From NCBI RefSeq assembly GCF_001270265.1, contig NZ_LGAP01000022.1:1-64000 (forward strand): 64,000 nucleotides of DNA. Direction: 5' to 3'. Position numbers and translations under genes: made by a program. Source of the DNA: Ensifer adhaerens (GTDB taxonomy: Bacteria > Pseudomonadota > Alphaproteobacteria > Rhizobiales > Rhizobiaceae). Of this stretch, positions 16,874 through 26,097 are shown piece after piece (position 1 is the first letter of the stretch; each line of letters opens with the position of its first letter). Below the pieces are notes generated by a model. That model ran no database searches and was not told the DNA's origin. It saw only the letters and a program-made list of their open reading frames with translations.

Positions 16874-17539
16874 ATGCGCATTCTTCTCGCCGAGGACGAT
16901 CGCAACATTGCCACCCATGTGGTGACGAAGCTCGAGGCCGAAGGCTACGGCGTCGACACGCTGGCCCACGGCCCGGACGTTTGGGAGCGGGGCGAAAACG
17001 GTGCTTACGCCGCGATCATCCTCGATTTGGGCCTGCCCGGCATGGACGGCCTGTCGATCCTCAAGCGTTGGCGCCAGGCGGGGCTGGAAACGCCGGTGCT
17101 GGTGCTGACGGCGCGCGGCTCCTGGATGGAGCGTGTCGACGGTTTCGAAGCCGGCGCCGACGACTATCTGCCAAAACCGTTTCGTGCCGAGGAGCTGGTC
17201 GCAAGATTGCGTGCGCTGCTCCGGCGCGCAGGCCCGCGGCTGCAGTCCGTGCGCTCGGCGGGGCGCTTCACCATCGACGAAACGACGCGGCGCGTCACGT
17301 TCGATGGTCAGGTTCTCGAGTTGAGCCCGCTCGAATATCGCATGATCGCGCTGTTCGTGGAGCGCAAGGGCCAGGTTCTGACGCAGCTCGAACTGGCAAG
17401 CCATGTGCAGGGTCGCGAGGATGATGCCGCCAAGAATGCCGTCGAGGCGATGATTGCGCGGCTGCGCAGGAAGACCGAGAGTTCGGCGATCGAGACGCGG
17501 CGCGGCTTCGGCTATCTGCTTCCGGACGATAGCAGATGA
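16874..17539 (+). CDS. Response regulator, OmpR/PhoP class
   Basis: 221 residues. The receiver domain (1-115) has the acidic pocket EDD, the phosphoacceptor Asp51 in AIILDLGLPGMDG, Thr in LTARG and Lys in PKPF. A winged-helix DNA-binding domain follows (about 125-218). It is most like the PhoP/FeuP type of rhizobia. The stop overlaps the kinase start (ATGA). The PepSY protein 7 bp upstream suggests that envelope or cation conditions are sensed; no target site was identified. Confidence 0.9.
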   Translation: MRILLAEDDRNIATHVVTKLEAEGYGVDTLAHGPDVWERGENGAYAAIILDLGLPGMDGLSILKRWRQAGLETPVLVLTARGSWMERVDGFEAGADDYLPKPFRAEELVARLRALLRRAGPRLQSVRSAGRFTIDETTRRVTFDGQVLELSPLEYRMIALFVERKGQVLTQLELASHVQGREDDAAKNAVEAMIARLRRKTESSAIETRRGFGYLLPDDSR

Positions 17540-18903
17540 TCCGTTCGCTTCGGCTGCGACTGGCAATTGGCGCGCTGATCGCCGTCGGCGTGGTGCTGCT
17601 GGTGGTCTGGTTCTCGCTGTCGCGGCTTTTTACCGATTACGTCGTCGGCCGTTATCGCGCCGAAATGGCGACCGTCGTCGACACGGTCGCCGCCCAGGTG
17701 GTCGTCAGGAACGGCGAACTTGCTCTGCCGCGCGAGCCGGCGGATCCTCGTTTTTCGCTGCCGGCCGGCGGGCGCTACTGGCAGCTCACGCCGAAAGCGG
17801 GCACGCCGATCCGATCCCGGTCCCTTTGGGATACCGTCATCGATACCACGGCTCGATCCGCGGGCCGTTACGAAGGCTTTGTGGAACTCGAAGGTCCCGA
17901 CGGCGCGCCGATGCTTGTTCATGCCCAGACGCTGGCGCTCGGTGACGGCCCCAACGCCGAGCGCTTTTCCGTTCAGGCCGGCTTCGCTCGCCAGGAGCTC
18001 GACGATGCGCTCGACTCTTTTCATGGGCGGCTGCGGCTGATGCTGCTCGCAACTGCCGCCGTGCTCGCCGGCGCTGCCTTCCTGCAGGGCGCTCTCGGCC
18101 TTGCACCGCTTAGAAGGCTGCGCGAGCGGGCGGCGCTGGTGCGCGCCGGCAGCGAACGGGACTTCGGTTCGGCCGGCCCGAGCGAGGTCGGGCCTGTCGT
18201 CAACGAGATCAACCTGCTTCTGGCCGAGCGCGAAACCGCCCTGGAGCGCGCCCGCGCCCGCGCCAGCGATCTCGCCCATGGCCTGAAGACGCCGTTGACC
18301 GTGCTCGCCCAGTTGGCCGAAAGCCTGCCCGATGCCGAGCGCCGTGTGGCGCTGCAGCAGGTCGATCTTGTGCGCCAGCGCGCCGACCGCCAGCTTCAGG
18401 CCGCCCGAATGGGTGTCGAGCGCATGGCGACCACGTCGGTCTCCAGCATGGCGGGCAAACTCGTCAGCGTGTTGCGGCCGGTCACCGCCGAGCGCGGCAT
18501 CGTCTGGGAGATGACGATCGATCCGTCTTTGTCTCTCGATATCGATCCGGCCGATCTGGCGGAATGCCTCGGCAACCTGCTCGACAACGCTGCCAAATGG
18601 GCGCGCTCGCGCATCCGCGTTTCCGCAGCGCGCACCGAGGATCGATTGCACATTGTTGTTGGAGACGACGGACCGGGCATCGCCGACGGTGATCGCGAAA
18701 GGGTCATGCAGCGGGGCGCCCGCGTCGCGGATGGCGAAGCCGGCCAGGTGCCTGGCACCGGGCTGGGACTTGCCATCAGCGCGGATATCGCCGATGCCTA
18801 TAGCGCGACGCTGACCCTTGGGCAGTCGCCGCTCGGCGGGCTGGAGGCGGTGCTCAGCTTCGAAACGGCCAGCGGGCGCAAGCGCCCGCGCGATCCGGTT
18901 TGA
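17536..18903 (+). CDS. Sensor histidine kinase, PhoQ/FeuQ-like
   Basis: 455 residues. TM1 (about 8-30), a periplasmic sensor of about 130 residues, TM2 (about 165-187), HAMP, then a dimerisation domain with His248 in DLAHGLKTPLT, and an ATPase domain with the N box (LLDNAAKWA), G1 (VGDDGPGIA) and G2 (GTGLGLAIS). It should phosphorylate the regulator at 16874. The signal is unknown. The upstream acidic exported proteins are candidates for its periplasmic partners. Confidence 0.9.
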   Translation: MIRSLRLRLAIGALIAVGVVLLVVWFSLSRLFTDYVVGRYRAEMATVVDTVAAQVVVRNGELALPREPADPRFSLPAGGRYWQLTPKAGTPIRSRSLWDTVIDTTARSAGRYEGFVELEGPDGAPMLVHAQTLALGDGPNAERFSVQAGFARQELDDALDSFHGRLRLMLLATAAVLAGAAFLQGALGLAPLRRLRERAALVRAGSERDFGSAGPSEVGPVVNEINLLLAERETALERARARASDLAHGLKTPLTVLAQLAESLPDAERRVALQQVDLVRQRADRQLQAARMGVERMATTSVSSMAGKLVSVLRPVTAERGIVWEMTIDPSLSLDIDPADLAECLGNLLDNAAKWARSRIRVSAARTEDRLHIVVGDDGPGIADGDRERVMQRGARVADGEAGQVPGTGLGLAISADIADAYSATLTLGQSPLGGLEAVLSFETASGRKRPRDPV

Positions 18904-18943
18904 CGTTCCATGTCGCTTCTGTGACGCTTCTTCGATTCCCCAG

Positions 18944-18972
18944 TTGCGCTTTTGGGGATGTCCGGGTATAAG
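18944..18972 (+). promoter_or_regulatory. Predicted housekeeping promoter of rpmI-rplT
   Basis: TTGCGC (18944-18949), 17-bp spacer, TATAAG (18967-18972). It lies about 100 bp before the rpmI start in a gap that otherwise only holds the leader. The match is reasonable but was found by eye. Confidence 0.5.
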
Positions 18973-19075
18973 CCCCCGTCCGAACGGTCCGGCAGGGCAT
19001 GCCGTGGCCGTTCTTAACGCTGGAAATGGACCTCGTCTGTCCGTTTCGAATTCTTAAGAAAAATGGAGTAGCAAA

Positions 19076-19279
19076 ATGCCCAAGATGAAGACGAAATCGT
19101 CTGCCAAGAAGCGGTTCAAGATCACCGCGACCGGCAAGGTTCGTGCAGCTGCTGCTGGCAAGCGCCACGGCATGATCAAGCGTTCCAACAAGTTCATCCG
19201 CGACGCACGTGGAACCATGGTTCTCGCGGAGCCCGATGGCAAGAAGGTCATCAAGAACTACCTGCCCAACGGTCTCTAA
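19076..19279 (+). CDS. rpmI: 50S ribosomal protein L35
   Basis: 67 residues, strongly basic, with the L35 signature [20 protein letters not shown]. It binds 23S rRNA in the large subunit. The ATG at 19076 has GGAG just upstream. It lies 39 bp before rplT in the usual rpmI-rplT order, but infC is not directly upstream as it is in many bacteria. Confidence 0.97.
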   Translation: MPKMKTKSSAKKRFKITATGKVRAAAAGKRHGMIKRSNKFIRDARGTMVLAEPDGKKVIKNYLPNGL

Positions 19280-19318
19280 GACTTTCAGGCATTTTGGACA
19301 CGTTAAGGAGATCATGAC

Positions 19319-19723
19319 ATGGCACGTGTAAAACGCGGCGTAACCGCTCACGCCAAGCACAAGAAGACACTCAAGGCAGCCAAGGGCTTCTACGGCCGCC
19401 GCAAGAACACCATCCGCGCTGCAAAGGCTGCGGTTGATCGTTCGAAGCAGTTCGCTTATCGCGACCGCAAGGTCAACAAGCGCAACTTCCGCGCTCTGTG
19501 GATTCAGCGTATCAACGCTGCCGTCCGCGAATTCGGCCTGACCTACGGCCGCTTCATCGACGGCCTGAACAAGGCCGGCATCGAAGTCGACCGCAAGGTT
19601 CTGTCCGACATGGCTATCCATGAGCCGGCAGCATTCGGCGCCCTCGTCGAAGCTTCCAAGAAGGCACTTGCCTACCTCAAGGAAGCCGGTACGACCAACG
19701 AGTTTGAAAGCGCTGTTCGTTAA
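19319..19723 (+). CDS. rplT: 50S ribosomal protein L20
   Basis: 134 residues with the L20 pattern [16 protein letters not shown] near the start and [20 protein letters not shown] in the middle. It is needed early in large-subunit assembly. AAGGAG precedes the start. Cotranscribed with rpmI and followed by a terminator at 19763. Confidence 0.97.
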   Translation: MARVKRGVTAHAKHKKTLKAAKGFYGRRKNTIRAAKAAVDRSKQFAYRDRKVNKRNFRALWIQRINAAVREFGLTYGRFIDGLNKAGIEVDRKVLSDMAIHEPAAFGALVEASKKALAYLKEAGTTNEFESAVR

Positions 19724-19762
19724 GCCAGCGTTTTCCCAAAACCGTTCTTGAATTTTGTTGGG

Positions 19763-19796
19763 AAACCCGCGCTGGCAGGGCTAGCGCGGGTTTTTC
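19763..19796 (+). terminator. Rho-independent terminator of rpmI-rplT
   Basis: AAACCCGCGCT (19763-19773) pairs with AGCGCGGGTTT (19783-19793), followed by TTCTTAT. Confidence 0.88.
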
Positions 19797-19814
19797 TTAT
19801 TTGGCGAGACGAAA

Positions 19815-20294
19815 GTGCACGACGATCGAAGGGAACTGCTTGCGGTTCCGGAGCTTGACGACGAGGACATGGCGGCTCTGCTGGCAGCACTTGCCGGCGG
19901 ATCGTCCCGCGTCGAACGGTGCCGCCTCAAGGATCGTGTGGTCTGGATCAAGCGCTACCAGCGCCTCGAGGCCCGTCTCGGCCAGCGCCTGCAGTGGCTC
20001 GCTTCGCGCCTGACCGGCGCCACCATCCTCCGGCCGGCCCCCATTCTCGATCCGCAAGGCATGCTCGACCGCGAGGTCCGGCAGATCACCGCGTTTTCCA
20101 CCGCCGGCTTCAAGACGCCGCACATCCTCTATCGCGGCATGACCGCGCTGGCGCTTTCTCATCTGGGCCTGTCGTTCTTCACGCGACTGTTGCCACTGGC
20201 GCGCTTCCTCCTGCGCATCCAGAACGGCCATGACCTCATGCGCTTTGTGGCGGCGACGGACTACCTGGCGAGCGCGACGCAATCACAATCCTGA
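19815..20294 (+). CDS. Kinase-like protein lacking its catalytic core (possibly a remnant)
   Basis: 159 residues from a GTG at 19815. Residues about 35-118 look like the N-terminal lobe of an aminoglycoside/lipopolysaccharide kinase-like fold ([15 protein letters not shown], then [20 protein letters not shown]). The expected catalytic loop (HGD or HGRxHxxD with an Asn) and DFE-type metal site are absent; the frame passes directly to [20 protein letters not shown], which I take for the far C-terminal end of a longer protein. An internal in-frame loss of roughly 100 codons is the simplest reading. It lies between rplT and pheS. Confidence 0.5.
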   Translation: MHDDRRELLAVPELDDEDMAALLAALAGGSSRVERCRLKDRVVWIKRYQRLEARLGQRLQWLASRLTGATILRPAPILDPQGMLDREVRQITAFSTAGFKTPHILYRGMTALALSHLGLSFFTRLLPLARFLLRIQNGHDLMRFVAATDYLASATQSQS

Positions 20295-20346
20295 AGACAA
20301 CAACCGATATAGAACCGAACCCATTCCCGCATCGAGGCAGGACAGA

Positions 20347-21429
20347 ATGAGCGAACTGGAAACACTGGAACGGACACTGTTGGCGGATATCGATGCCGCC
20401 GGCGACGAAGGATCGATCGAGGCGGTGCGTGTCGGCGCGCTCGGCAAGAAGGGCTCGGTCTCCGAGCTCCTGAAGACGCTCGGCACGATGACGCCGGAAG
20501 AGCGCCAGACCCGTGGCGCCCAGATAAACGCGCTGAAGAACACGGTCGCCGACGCGATCACCGCCCGCAAGTCGGCGCTGAAGGACCAGGCGATCGCCGA
20601 GCGCCTCGCGCGTGAAACGGTCGATATCAGCCTGCCGGTGCGCTCGTCGCCGGCCGAGCGCGGTCGCATCCATCCGATCAGCCAGATCGTCGACGAGATC
20701 ACCGCGATCTTCGGCGACATGGGCTTCTCGATCGCCGAAGGCCCGGATATCGAGACCGACTACTACAACTTCACGGCGCTGAATTTCCCGGAAGGCCACC
20801 CGGCCCGCGAGATGCATGATACCTTCTTCTTCAATGAAGACGAGAAGGGCGAGCGCAAGGTACTGCGCACGCATACCTCGCCCGTGCAGGTGCGCACCAT
20901 GGAAGCCCAGGATCCGCCGATCCGTATCATCATCCCCGGCAAGACCTATCGCCAGGATTCCGACGCCACCCACTCGCCGATGTTCCATCAGGTCGAGGGC
21001 CTGGTCGTGGACAAGTCCGCGAATGTCGCCAACATGCGCTGGGTGCTGGAAGAGTTCTGCAAGGCCTTCTTCGAGGTCGACCAGGTAACGATGCGCTTCC
21101 GCCCGTCGTTCTTCCCGTTCACCGAGCCGTCCTTCGAGGTCGACATCCAGTGCGACCGTTCCGGCCCGATCGTCAAGTTCGGCGAGGGCACCGACTGGAT
21201 GGAAATCCTCGGCTGCGGCATGGTTCACCCGAACGTACTGCGTTCCGGTGGGCTCGATCCGGACGAGTATCAGGGCTTTGCCTGGGGCATGGGCCTCGAC
21301 CGCATCGCCATGCTGAAATACGGCATGCCGGACCTGCGCGACTTCTTCAACGCCGATGTCCGCTGGATGAACCATTACGGCTTCCGCCCGCTCGACATGC
21401 CGACGCTGTTCGGCGGCCTCTCGGCCTGA
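20347..21429 (+). CDS. pheS: Phenylalanine--tRNA ligase alpha subunit
   Basis: 360 residues. An N-terminal coiled coil (1-90) is followed by the class II catalytic domain with motif 2 ([14 protein letters not shown]), [24 protein letters not shown] and motif 3 ([14 protein letters not shown]). It charges tRNA-Phe together with PheT. The start at 20347 gives the family N-terminus; the open frame extends further upstream without homology. A RIME1-like repeat separates it from pheT. Confidence 0.97.
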   Translation: MSELETLERTLLADIDAAGDEGSIEAVRVGALGKKGSVSELLKTLGTMTPEERQTRGAQINALKNTVADAITARKSALKDQAIAERLARETVDISLPVRSSPAERGRIHPISQIVDEITAIFGDMGFSIAEGPDIETDYYNFTALNFPEGHPAREMHDTFFFNEDEKGERKVLRTHTSPVQVRTMEAQDPPIRIIIPGKTYRQDSDATHSPMFHQVEGLVVDKSANVANMRWVLEEFCKAFFEVDQVTMRFRPSFFPFTEPSFEVDIQCDRSGPIVKFGEGTDWMEILGCGMVHPNVLRSGGLDPDEYQGFAWGMGLDRIAMLKYGMPDLRDFFNADVRWMNHYGFRPLDMPTLFGGLSA

Positions 21430-21443
21430 TCGCGCTGAAATTT

Positions 21444-21545
21444 GGAGCATTTCCAGGAAAAGTGCGAAGCGGTTTTCCGTCAGGTAATGCGTAAAAACAA
21501 AGGGATAGAGCGTTTCCGCAACCCGGTTTAAGCCGGAAACGCTCG
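21444..21545 (+). repeat. RIME1-like repeat between pheS and pheT (copy 5)
   Basis: Full-length element with palindromes 21447-21490 and about 21507-21545. It begins 14 bp after the pheS stop and ends about 17 bp before pheT. Inside an operon its hairpins would be present in the shared mRNA. One base differs in the first palindrome (GTAATGC instead of GAAATGC). Confidence 0.85.
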
Positions 21546-21562
21546 AGGACACAGGTGAAATC

Positions 21563-23989
21563 ATGAAATTCACGCTTTCCTGGCTCAAGGACCACCTTGA
21601 AACCGACGCTTCGCTGGACGAAATCTGCGCGCGCCTGACGATGATCGGGCTTGAAGTCGAAGATGTCGACGACAAGGCCGCCTTCAAGCCGTTCGTCATC
21701 GCCAAGGTCGTTTCCGCCGAGCAGCATCCGAATGCCGACAAGCTGAGGGTGCTGATGGTCGATACCGGCTCCGGCGCGCCGGTTCAGGTTGTTTGCGGCG
21801 CACCGAACGCCCGCGCCGGCCTCGTCGGCGCTTTCGCCGCACCGGGCACCTACGTGCCGGGGATCGACGCCACGCTCTCCGTCGGCAACATTCGCGGCGT
21901 CGAAAGCCGCGGCATGATGTGTTCGGAAAAGGAGCTTGAGATCTCCGACGACCACAACGGCATCATCGACCTGCCGGCGGATGCGCCGGTCGGAACGAGC
22001 TATGCCGCCTATGCCGGCCTCGACGACCCGATGATCGAGATCAACCTGACGCCGAACCGCCCGGATTGCACCAGCGTCTATGGCATCGCCCGCGACCTTG
22101 CAGCCTCCGGTCTCGGTACGCTGAAGACCCGCGCCGCACCGTCCTTTTCGGTCGAAGGCGAAACGACGGCCAAGCTGACGATCGATCTTGGCGAAGACCG
22201 TCACCTTTGCCCAGGCTTCAGCCTGCGCCTGGTGCGCGGCGTCAAGAACGGACCGTCGCCGAAGTGGATGCAGCAGCGGCTGCTGTCCATCGGTCTGCGT
22301 CCGATCAATGCGCTGGTCGACATCACCAACTACATGACCTTCGACCAGGGCCGGCCGATGCACGTCTTCGACGCTGCCAAGGTCAAGGGCAACCTGACCG
22401 TCCGCCGCGCCAAGGAAGGCGAAACCGTGCTTGCGCTCGACCAGCGCGAATACAAGCTCGGCCCGAACAATGTCGTCATCTCCGACGAAAAGAGCATCGA
22501 GTCGATCGGCGGCATCATGGGCGGAGAACACTCCGGCTGTGACGAGAACACCACCGACGTGCTGATCGAATCGGCGCTGTGGGATCCGATGAACATTGCC
22601 AAGTCCGGCCGTACGCTCGGTATCATCACCGATGCGCGCTACCGCTTCGAGCGCGGCGCCGATCCCGAATACATGGTGCCGGGTCTCGAGCGTACCACCG
22701 AGCTGGTTCTCGAACTCTGCGGCGGCAAGCCGGCAAAGGCAGAGGTTGTCGGCTATGCGGGCTATAGCCCGAAGATCGTCGATTTCCCGATGTCCGAGGT
22801 CAAGCGCCTGACGGGGCTTGAGGTTTCGTCGGAAGAGAGCGTGACGATCCTGAAGAAGCTCGGCTTCGGCGTCGAGGGTTCGGGAGATCGTGTCAATGTG
22901 TCGGTGCCGTCCTGGCGCCCGGATGTCGACGGCAAGGCCGATCTCGTCGAGGAGGTCATGCGCATTCACGGCGTCGACAACATCGTTGCAGCACCCTTGC
23001 CGCGCCATGGCACCGTCAACGGCAAGATCCTGACGACGCTGCAGATCCGCACCCGCCTTGCCAAGCGTGCGCTCGCAAGCCGCGGCATGCTGGAGGCCGT
23101 CACCTGGTCGTTCATTTCCGAGGATCATGCCAAGCTCTTCGGCGGTGGTGCGCCGGCCTTGAAGCTTGCCAACCCGATCGCCGCCGATATGTCGGATATG
23201 CGCCCGTCGCTGTTGCCGGGTCTTCTGACGGCGGCGCAGCGCAATGCCGACAAGGGGTTTGGCGACGTTGCGCTCTTCGAAGTCTCCGGTACCTACGAGG
23301 GCGACGGCCCGGATCAGCAGCGCCGCGTTGCCGGTGGTGTGCGTCGTGGCACCGCATCGCTCAACGGCGCCGGACGGCTCTGGTCGAATGCGGCCAAGGG
23401 CGGCGGCAAGCAGGTCGACGTCTTCGACGCCAAGGCCGATGCGATCGCGGTGCTGGAAGCCTGCGGCGTGCCGATGGGCAATATCCAGTTCGAAGCCGGC
23501 GGTCCGGCCTGGTACCACCCCGGTCGCTCCGGCACGATCAAGCTCGGCCCGAAGATCGTGCTTGGCTCCTTCGGCGAATTCCACCCGAAGACGCTCGAGG
23601 CGCTCGACGTCTCCGGTGCGCTCTGCGGCTTCGAGATCTATGTCGATGCCATGCCGGAACCGAAGAAGAAGGCGACCCGCACCAAGCCGGCGCTCGACCT
23701 TTCGCCCTTCCAGGCCGTCAAGCGCGACTTTGCCTTCGTCGTCGACAAGGGCGTCGAGGCAGGCGCCATTCTGCGCGCGGCGTCCGGCGCCGACCGCAAA
23801 CTGGTGACCAGCGTCAGCGTCTTCGACGTGTTCGAGGGGGCTTCGCTGGGCGAAGGCAAGAAGTCGATCGCTATCGAAGTGACGATCCAGCCGGTCGAGC
23901 GCACGCTCACCGACGAGGACTTCGAGGCTCTGACGGCCAAGATCGTCGCCAACGTCACCAAGACGACGGGCGGCGTGTTGCGCGCCTGA
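21563..23989 (+). CDS. pheT: Phenylalanine--tRNA ligase beta subunit
   Basis: 808 residues, the usual length. Domains in order: an EMAP/tRNA-binding domain (about 40-150, [10 protein letters not shown] then [12 protein letters not shown]), B3/B4 editing domain, B5 domain (about 400-475), the inactive class II-like core, and a C-terminal ferredoxin-like anticodon-binding domain (about 715-808, [16 protein letters not shown]). Translation starts right after the RIME1-like repeat. It is followed by a perfect terminator hairpin shared with the convergent glyoxalase-like pseudogene. Confidence 0.97.
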   Translation: MKFTLSWLKDHLETDASLDEICARLTMIGLEVEDVDDKAAFKPFVIAKVVSAEQHPNADKLRVLMVDTGSGAPVQVVCGAPNARAGLVGAFAAPGTYVPGIDATLSVGNIRGVESRGMMCSEKELEISDDHNGIIDLPADAPVGTSYAAYAGLDDPMIEINLTPNRPDCTSVYGIARDLAASGLGTLKTRAAPSFSVEGETTAKLTIDLGEDRHLCPGFSLRLVRGVKNGPSPKWMQQRLLSIGLRPINALVDITNYMTFDQGRPMHVFDAAKVKGNLTVRRAKEGETVLALDQREYKLGPNNVVISDEKSIESIGGIMGGEHSGCDENTTDVLIESALWDPMNIAKSGRTLGIITDARYRFERGADPEYMVPGLERTTELVLELCGGKPAKAEVVGYAGYSPKIVDFPMSEVKRLTGLEVSSEESVTILKKLGFGVEGSGDRVNVSVPSWRPDVDGKADLVEEVMRIHGVDNIVAAPLPRHGTVNGKILTTLQIRTRLAKRALASRGMLEAVTWSFISEDHAKLFGGGAPALKLANPIAADMSDMRPSLLPGLLTAAQRNADKGFGDVALFEVSGTYEGDGPDQQRRVAGGVRRGTASLNGAGRLWSNAAKGGGKQVDVFDAKADAIAVLEACGVPMGNIQFEAGGPAWYHPGRSGTIKLGPKIVLGSFGEFHPKTLEALDVSGALCGFEIYVDAMPEPKKKATRTKPALDLSPFQAVKRDFAFVVDKGVEAGAILRAASGADRKLVTSVSVFDVFEGASLGEGKKSIAIEVTIQPVERTLTDEDFEALTAKIVANVTKTTGGVLRA

Positions 23990-24006
23990 AAGCCGTTCGT
24001 AACTAT

Positions 24007-24038
24007 GAAAAAGGCCGCTGCTCGCAGCGGCCTTTTTC
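24007..24038. terminator. Bidirectional terminator between pheT and the VOC pseudogene
   Basis: Perfect 14-bp stem GAAAAAGGCCGCTG (24007-24020) with 24025-24038, loop CTCG; A5 and T5 sit inside the stem ends. The stop codon of the convergent pseudogene (24037-24039) overlaps it. Confidence 0.92.
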
Positions 24039-24437
24039 ATGCGGTGTCAGTCGACCGCTGCATCAGCTCGATGCGATTGCCGAACGGATCGCTGACGCAA
24101 CACCTGACATATCCGGCAAGTGGCTCGTCATGCGTGATCGGTACGCCCGCGGCCTCGAGCCTCAGAGCAAGCCGGGAAAGATCGTCGACAAGGAAGGCTG
24201 GATGGGCCTTGCGCGCGGGCGAGAAGGCCGGCCGAGGTGAACTCTTGCCTCCCCCCGTTCGAGCCAGCAGCCACCACGACCGGCAAGAGTCAATGGCTTC
24301 GTCACTTCGGCAAGGCCGAGCAGCCCCTCATAGAAGCCCCGTGCCACATCCTCCAGCCCCGCAGGCATGGCCAGCTGGACATGGTCGAGCGCCATGATTT
24401 GACCGGCGGGTTCGGGGCTCTCGGCTGATCCCGTCAT
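24037..24437 (-). pseudogene. VOC/glyoxalase family gene with a frameshift
   Basis: From the ATG at 24437 (overlapping the preceding stop as TGATG) the frame reads ALDHVQLAMPAGLEDVARGF, then EARVHLG, and changes phase near 24238. The next frame continues with family sequence AFSPARKAHPAFLVDDLSRL, GVPITHDEPLAGYVRCCVSD and PFGNRIELMQ to the TGA at 24039-24037. Together they make one VOC domain of about 130 residues. The break is a small deletion or a sequencing error. The likely parent is a glyoxalase/bleomycin-resistance-like dioxygenase of unknown substrate. Confidence 0.8.
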
Positions 24438-24796
24438 CAGGGGTGAAGGTGGTAAATCTTATTGACGATGACCCAGCGTCCGTCGATCTTGACCAGCGAC
24501 AGATAGTCGGAAAAGCGCTCGCCGGCGAAGCTGTCGACCACCTTGACGGTTGCCGCGTCGCCGCTGATGTCGGTCATCTCCACATCCATCTCCGGCTGGG
24601 TTCCGGGCGGCGCGCTCCCCTGGTCCAGAACCGCCTTGATGAAGCCGTCGCGCGTCATCCATTCGAGCGCGCCTCTGTAATTGCCGATGATCGCCGCGTC
24701 TGGGTGAAACGCCTTGCGCAACGCACCTTCGTTGGCAAAGGCCATGCCGTCGACATAGAGATGCACCACCGCGCTGATCGCCTGCTCGTCGGACAT
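24437..24796 (-). CDS. NTF2/SnoaL-like protein
   Basis: 119 residues, one NTF2-like cone-shaped domain (about 5-115). Pattern: AISAVVHLYVDGMAFANEGALRKAFHP at the start and DGRWVIVNKIYH at the end, as in putative lumazine-binding family members. The ATG at 24796 has GGAGGATC upstream; a longer frame is possible but lacks a ribosome site. It overlaps the VOC pseudogene start by one base, so the two were co-translated. No function can be named. Confidence 0.7.
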   Translation of the reverse strand: MSDEQAISAVVHLYVDGMAFANEGALRKAFHPDAAIIGNYRGALEWMTRDGFIKAVLDQGSAPPGTQPEMDVEMTDISGDAATVKVVDSFAGERFSDYLSLVKIDGRWVIVNKIYHLHP

Positions 24797-24901
24797 TCCC
24801 GATCCTCCGGAATTGTTGGTCACGACAGGAGAGGTAGTGCGGGCGGCGGAAAATTCGATGGGAAGATGCCCCGCCTCGGCAAGGAGGCGGGGCATGTGCG
24901 T

Positions 24902-25897
24902 TCAACGATTGGTGAGCGCCAGCGACGCATCCGTATACCGCTTGCCGGCAACCAGCGCCGGCGACAGGGCATCGCCGAGCCGGGCAAGTACCTCGGCAGT
25001 GAGCACGATATCGGCCGCGGCCGCATTCTGTTCCAGGTGGTTGAGCTTGCGCGCGCCGGGGATCGGCACGATGAAGTCGCCCTGGTTGATCACCCAGGCG
25101 AGCGCCAACTGGGCGGCGGTAACGCCTTTTTCGCGCGCAAGCGCTTCCAGCGTGTCGACAAGGGCGGCGTTGGCGCCGAGATTTTCCGCCTGGAAACGCG
25201 GCAACGAGCGACGGAAATCGTCAGCGGCCAGATCGTCCGCCTTGCGGATCGTGCCCGTCAGCATGCCGCGGCCGAGCGGGCTGTAGGGTACAAAGCCGAT
25301 GCCGAGTTCGCGGCAGGTCGCAAGCACGTCCTCTTCCGGGTCTCGCGACCAAAGCGAATACTCGCTCTGGACCGCCGCGATCGGATGCACCTTGTGGGCA
25401 CGACGGATCGTTTCGGCGCTTGCCTCGGAAAGGCCGAGCGTCCGCACCTTGCCCTGCCGCACCAGATCGGCCATCGCGCCGACGGTTTCCTCGATCGGAA
25501 CCTCAGGGTCGACGCGGTGCTGGTAATAGAGGTCGATCACATCGATCCCAAGCCTCTTGAGCGAGGCATCGGCCACGGCCCTTGCGTTTTCCGGCCGGCC
25601 GTCGATGCCCTTGATCGCCTCGGCCGCCGGTTTGCCAGGCTCTATACGGAAGCCGAATTTGGTGGCGATCGTCACCCTGTCGCGCAAGGGCTTCAGCGCC
25701 CTGCCGACAAGCTTTTCATTTTCGTAAGGCCCGTAGACTTCGGCCGTATCGAAGAAGGTGACGCCGAGGTCGACGGCGCGCTGCAGCGTGCGGACCGATT
25801 CCGCCTCGTCGGCACCGCCATAGGCGAAGCTCATGCCCATGCATCCGAGACCGATGGTCGAAACGGTCAGTTCATTCCCGAGTTTGCGGGTCTTCAT
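24902..25897 (-). CDS. Aldo/keto reductase (AKR13-like)
   Basis: 331 residues, a TIM-barrel NAD(P)H oxidoreductase. The catalytic tetrad can be followed: Asp in [14 protein letters not shown], the Tyr there, Lys in ATKFGF and His in [10 protein letters not shown]. The N-terminus [19 protein letters not shown] fixes the start at 25897, with GAAAGGA upstream. Divergent from a LysR regulator at 26098, which probably controls it. Substrates of this class are small aldehydes or ketones. Confidence 0.85.
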   Translation of the reverse strand: MKTRKLGNELTVSTIGLGCMGMSFAYGGADEAESVRTLQRAVDLGVTFFDTAEVYGPYENEKLVGRALKPLRDRVTIATKFGFRIEPGKPAAEAIKGIDGRPENARAVADASLKRLGIDVIDLYYQHRVDPEVPIEETVGAMADLVRQGKVRTLGLSEASAETIRRAHKVHPIAAVQSEYSLWSRDPEEDVLATCRELGIGFVPYSPLGRGMLTGTIRKADDLAADDFRRSLPRFQAENLGANAALVDTLEALAREKGVTAAQLALAWVINQGDFIVPIPGARKLNHLEQNAAAADIVLTAEVLARLGDALSPALVAGKRYTDASLALTNR

Positions 25898-26097
25898 GTC
25901 GTGTCCTTTCGGGTAGGGGCGGCCACGCAGGCGCGCCAAGGCGGCGCGCGAACGCATGGCCAGCCGGCTCCAAACGGCACTCCTGCGTGCCGCTCTTCTC
26001 GGTGCCGCTTGGCCGCGACGATGGTCAAAGGATAGAGCGGCGGCAGGCGGGTGAAAATCGCTGTCAATTCTCACGGGCTGTTCTATTATTTAGATCA

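Noticed and set aside
15376-16914. 512-residue antisense ORF opposite the acidic protein genes
   Set aside because: It is a low-complexity complement (Val/Ile/Ala runs) of the Asp-rich coding sequence; no domain.
21347-24040. 897-residue antisense ORF opposite pheT
   Set aside because: High-GC shadow of an essential gene; composition Asp/Arg/His-rich, typical of antisense frames.
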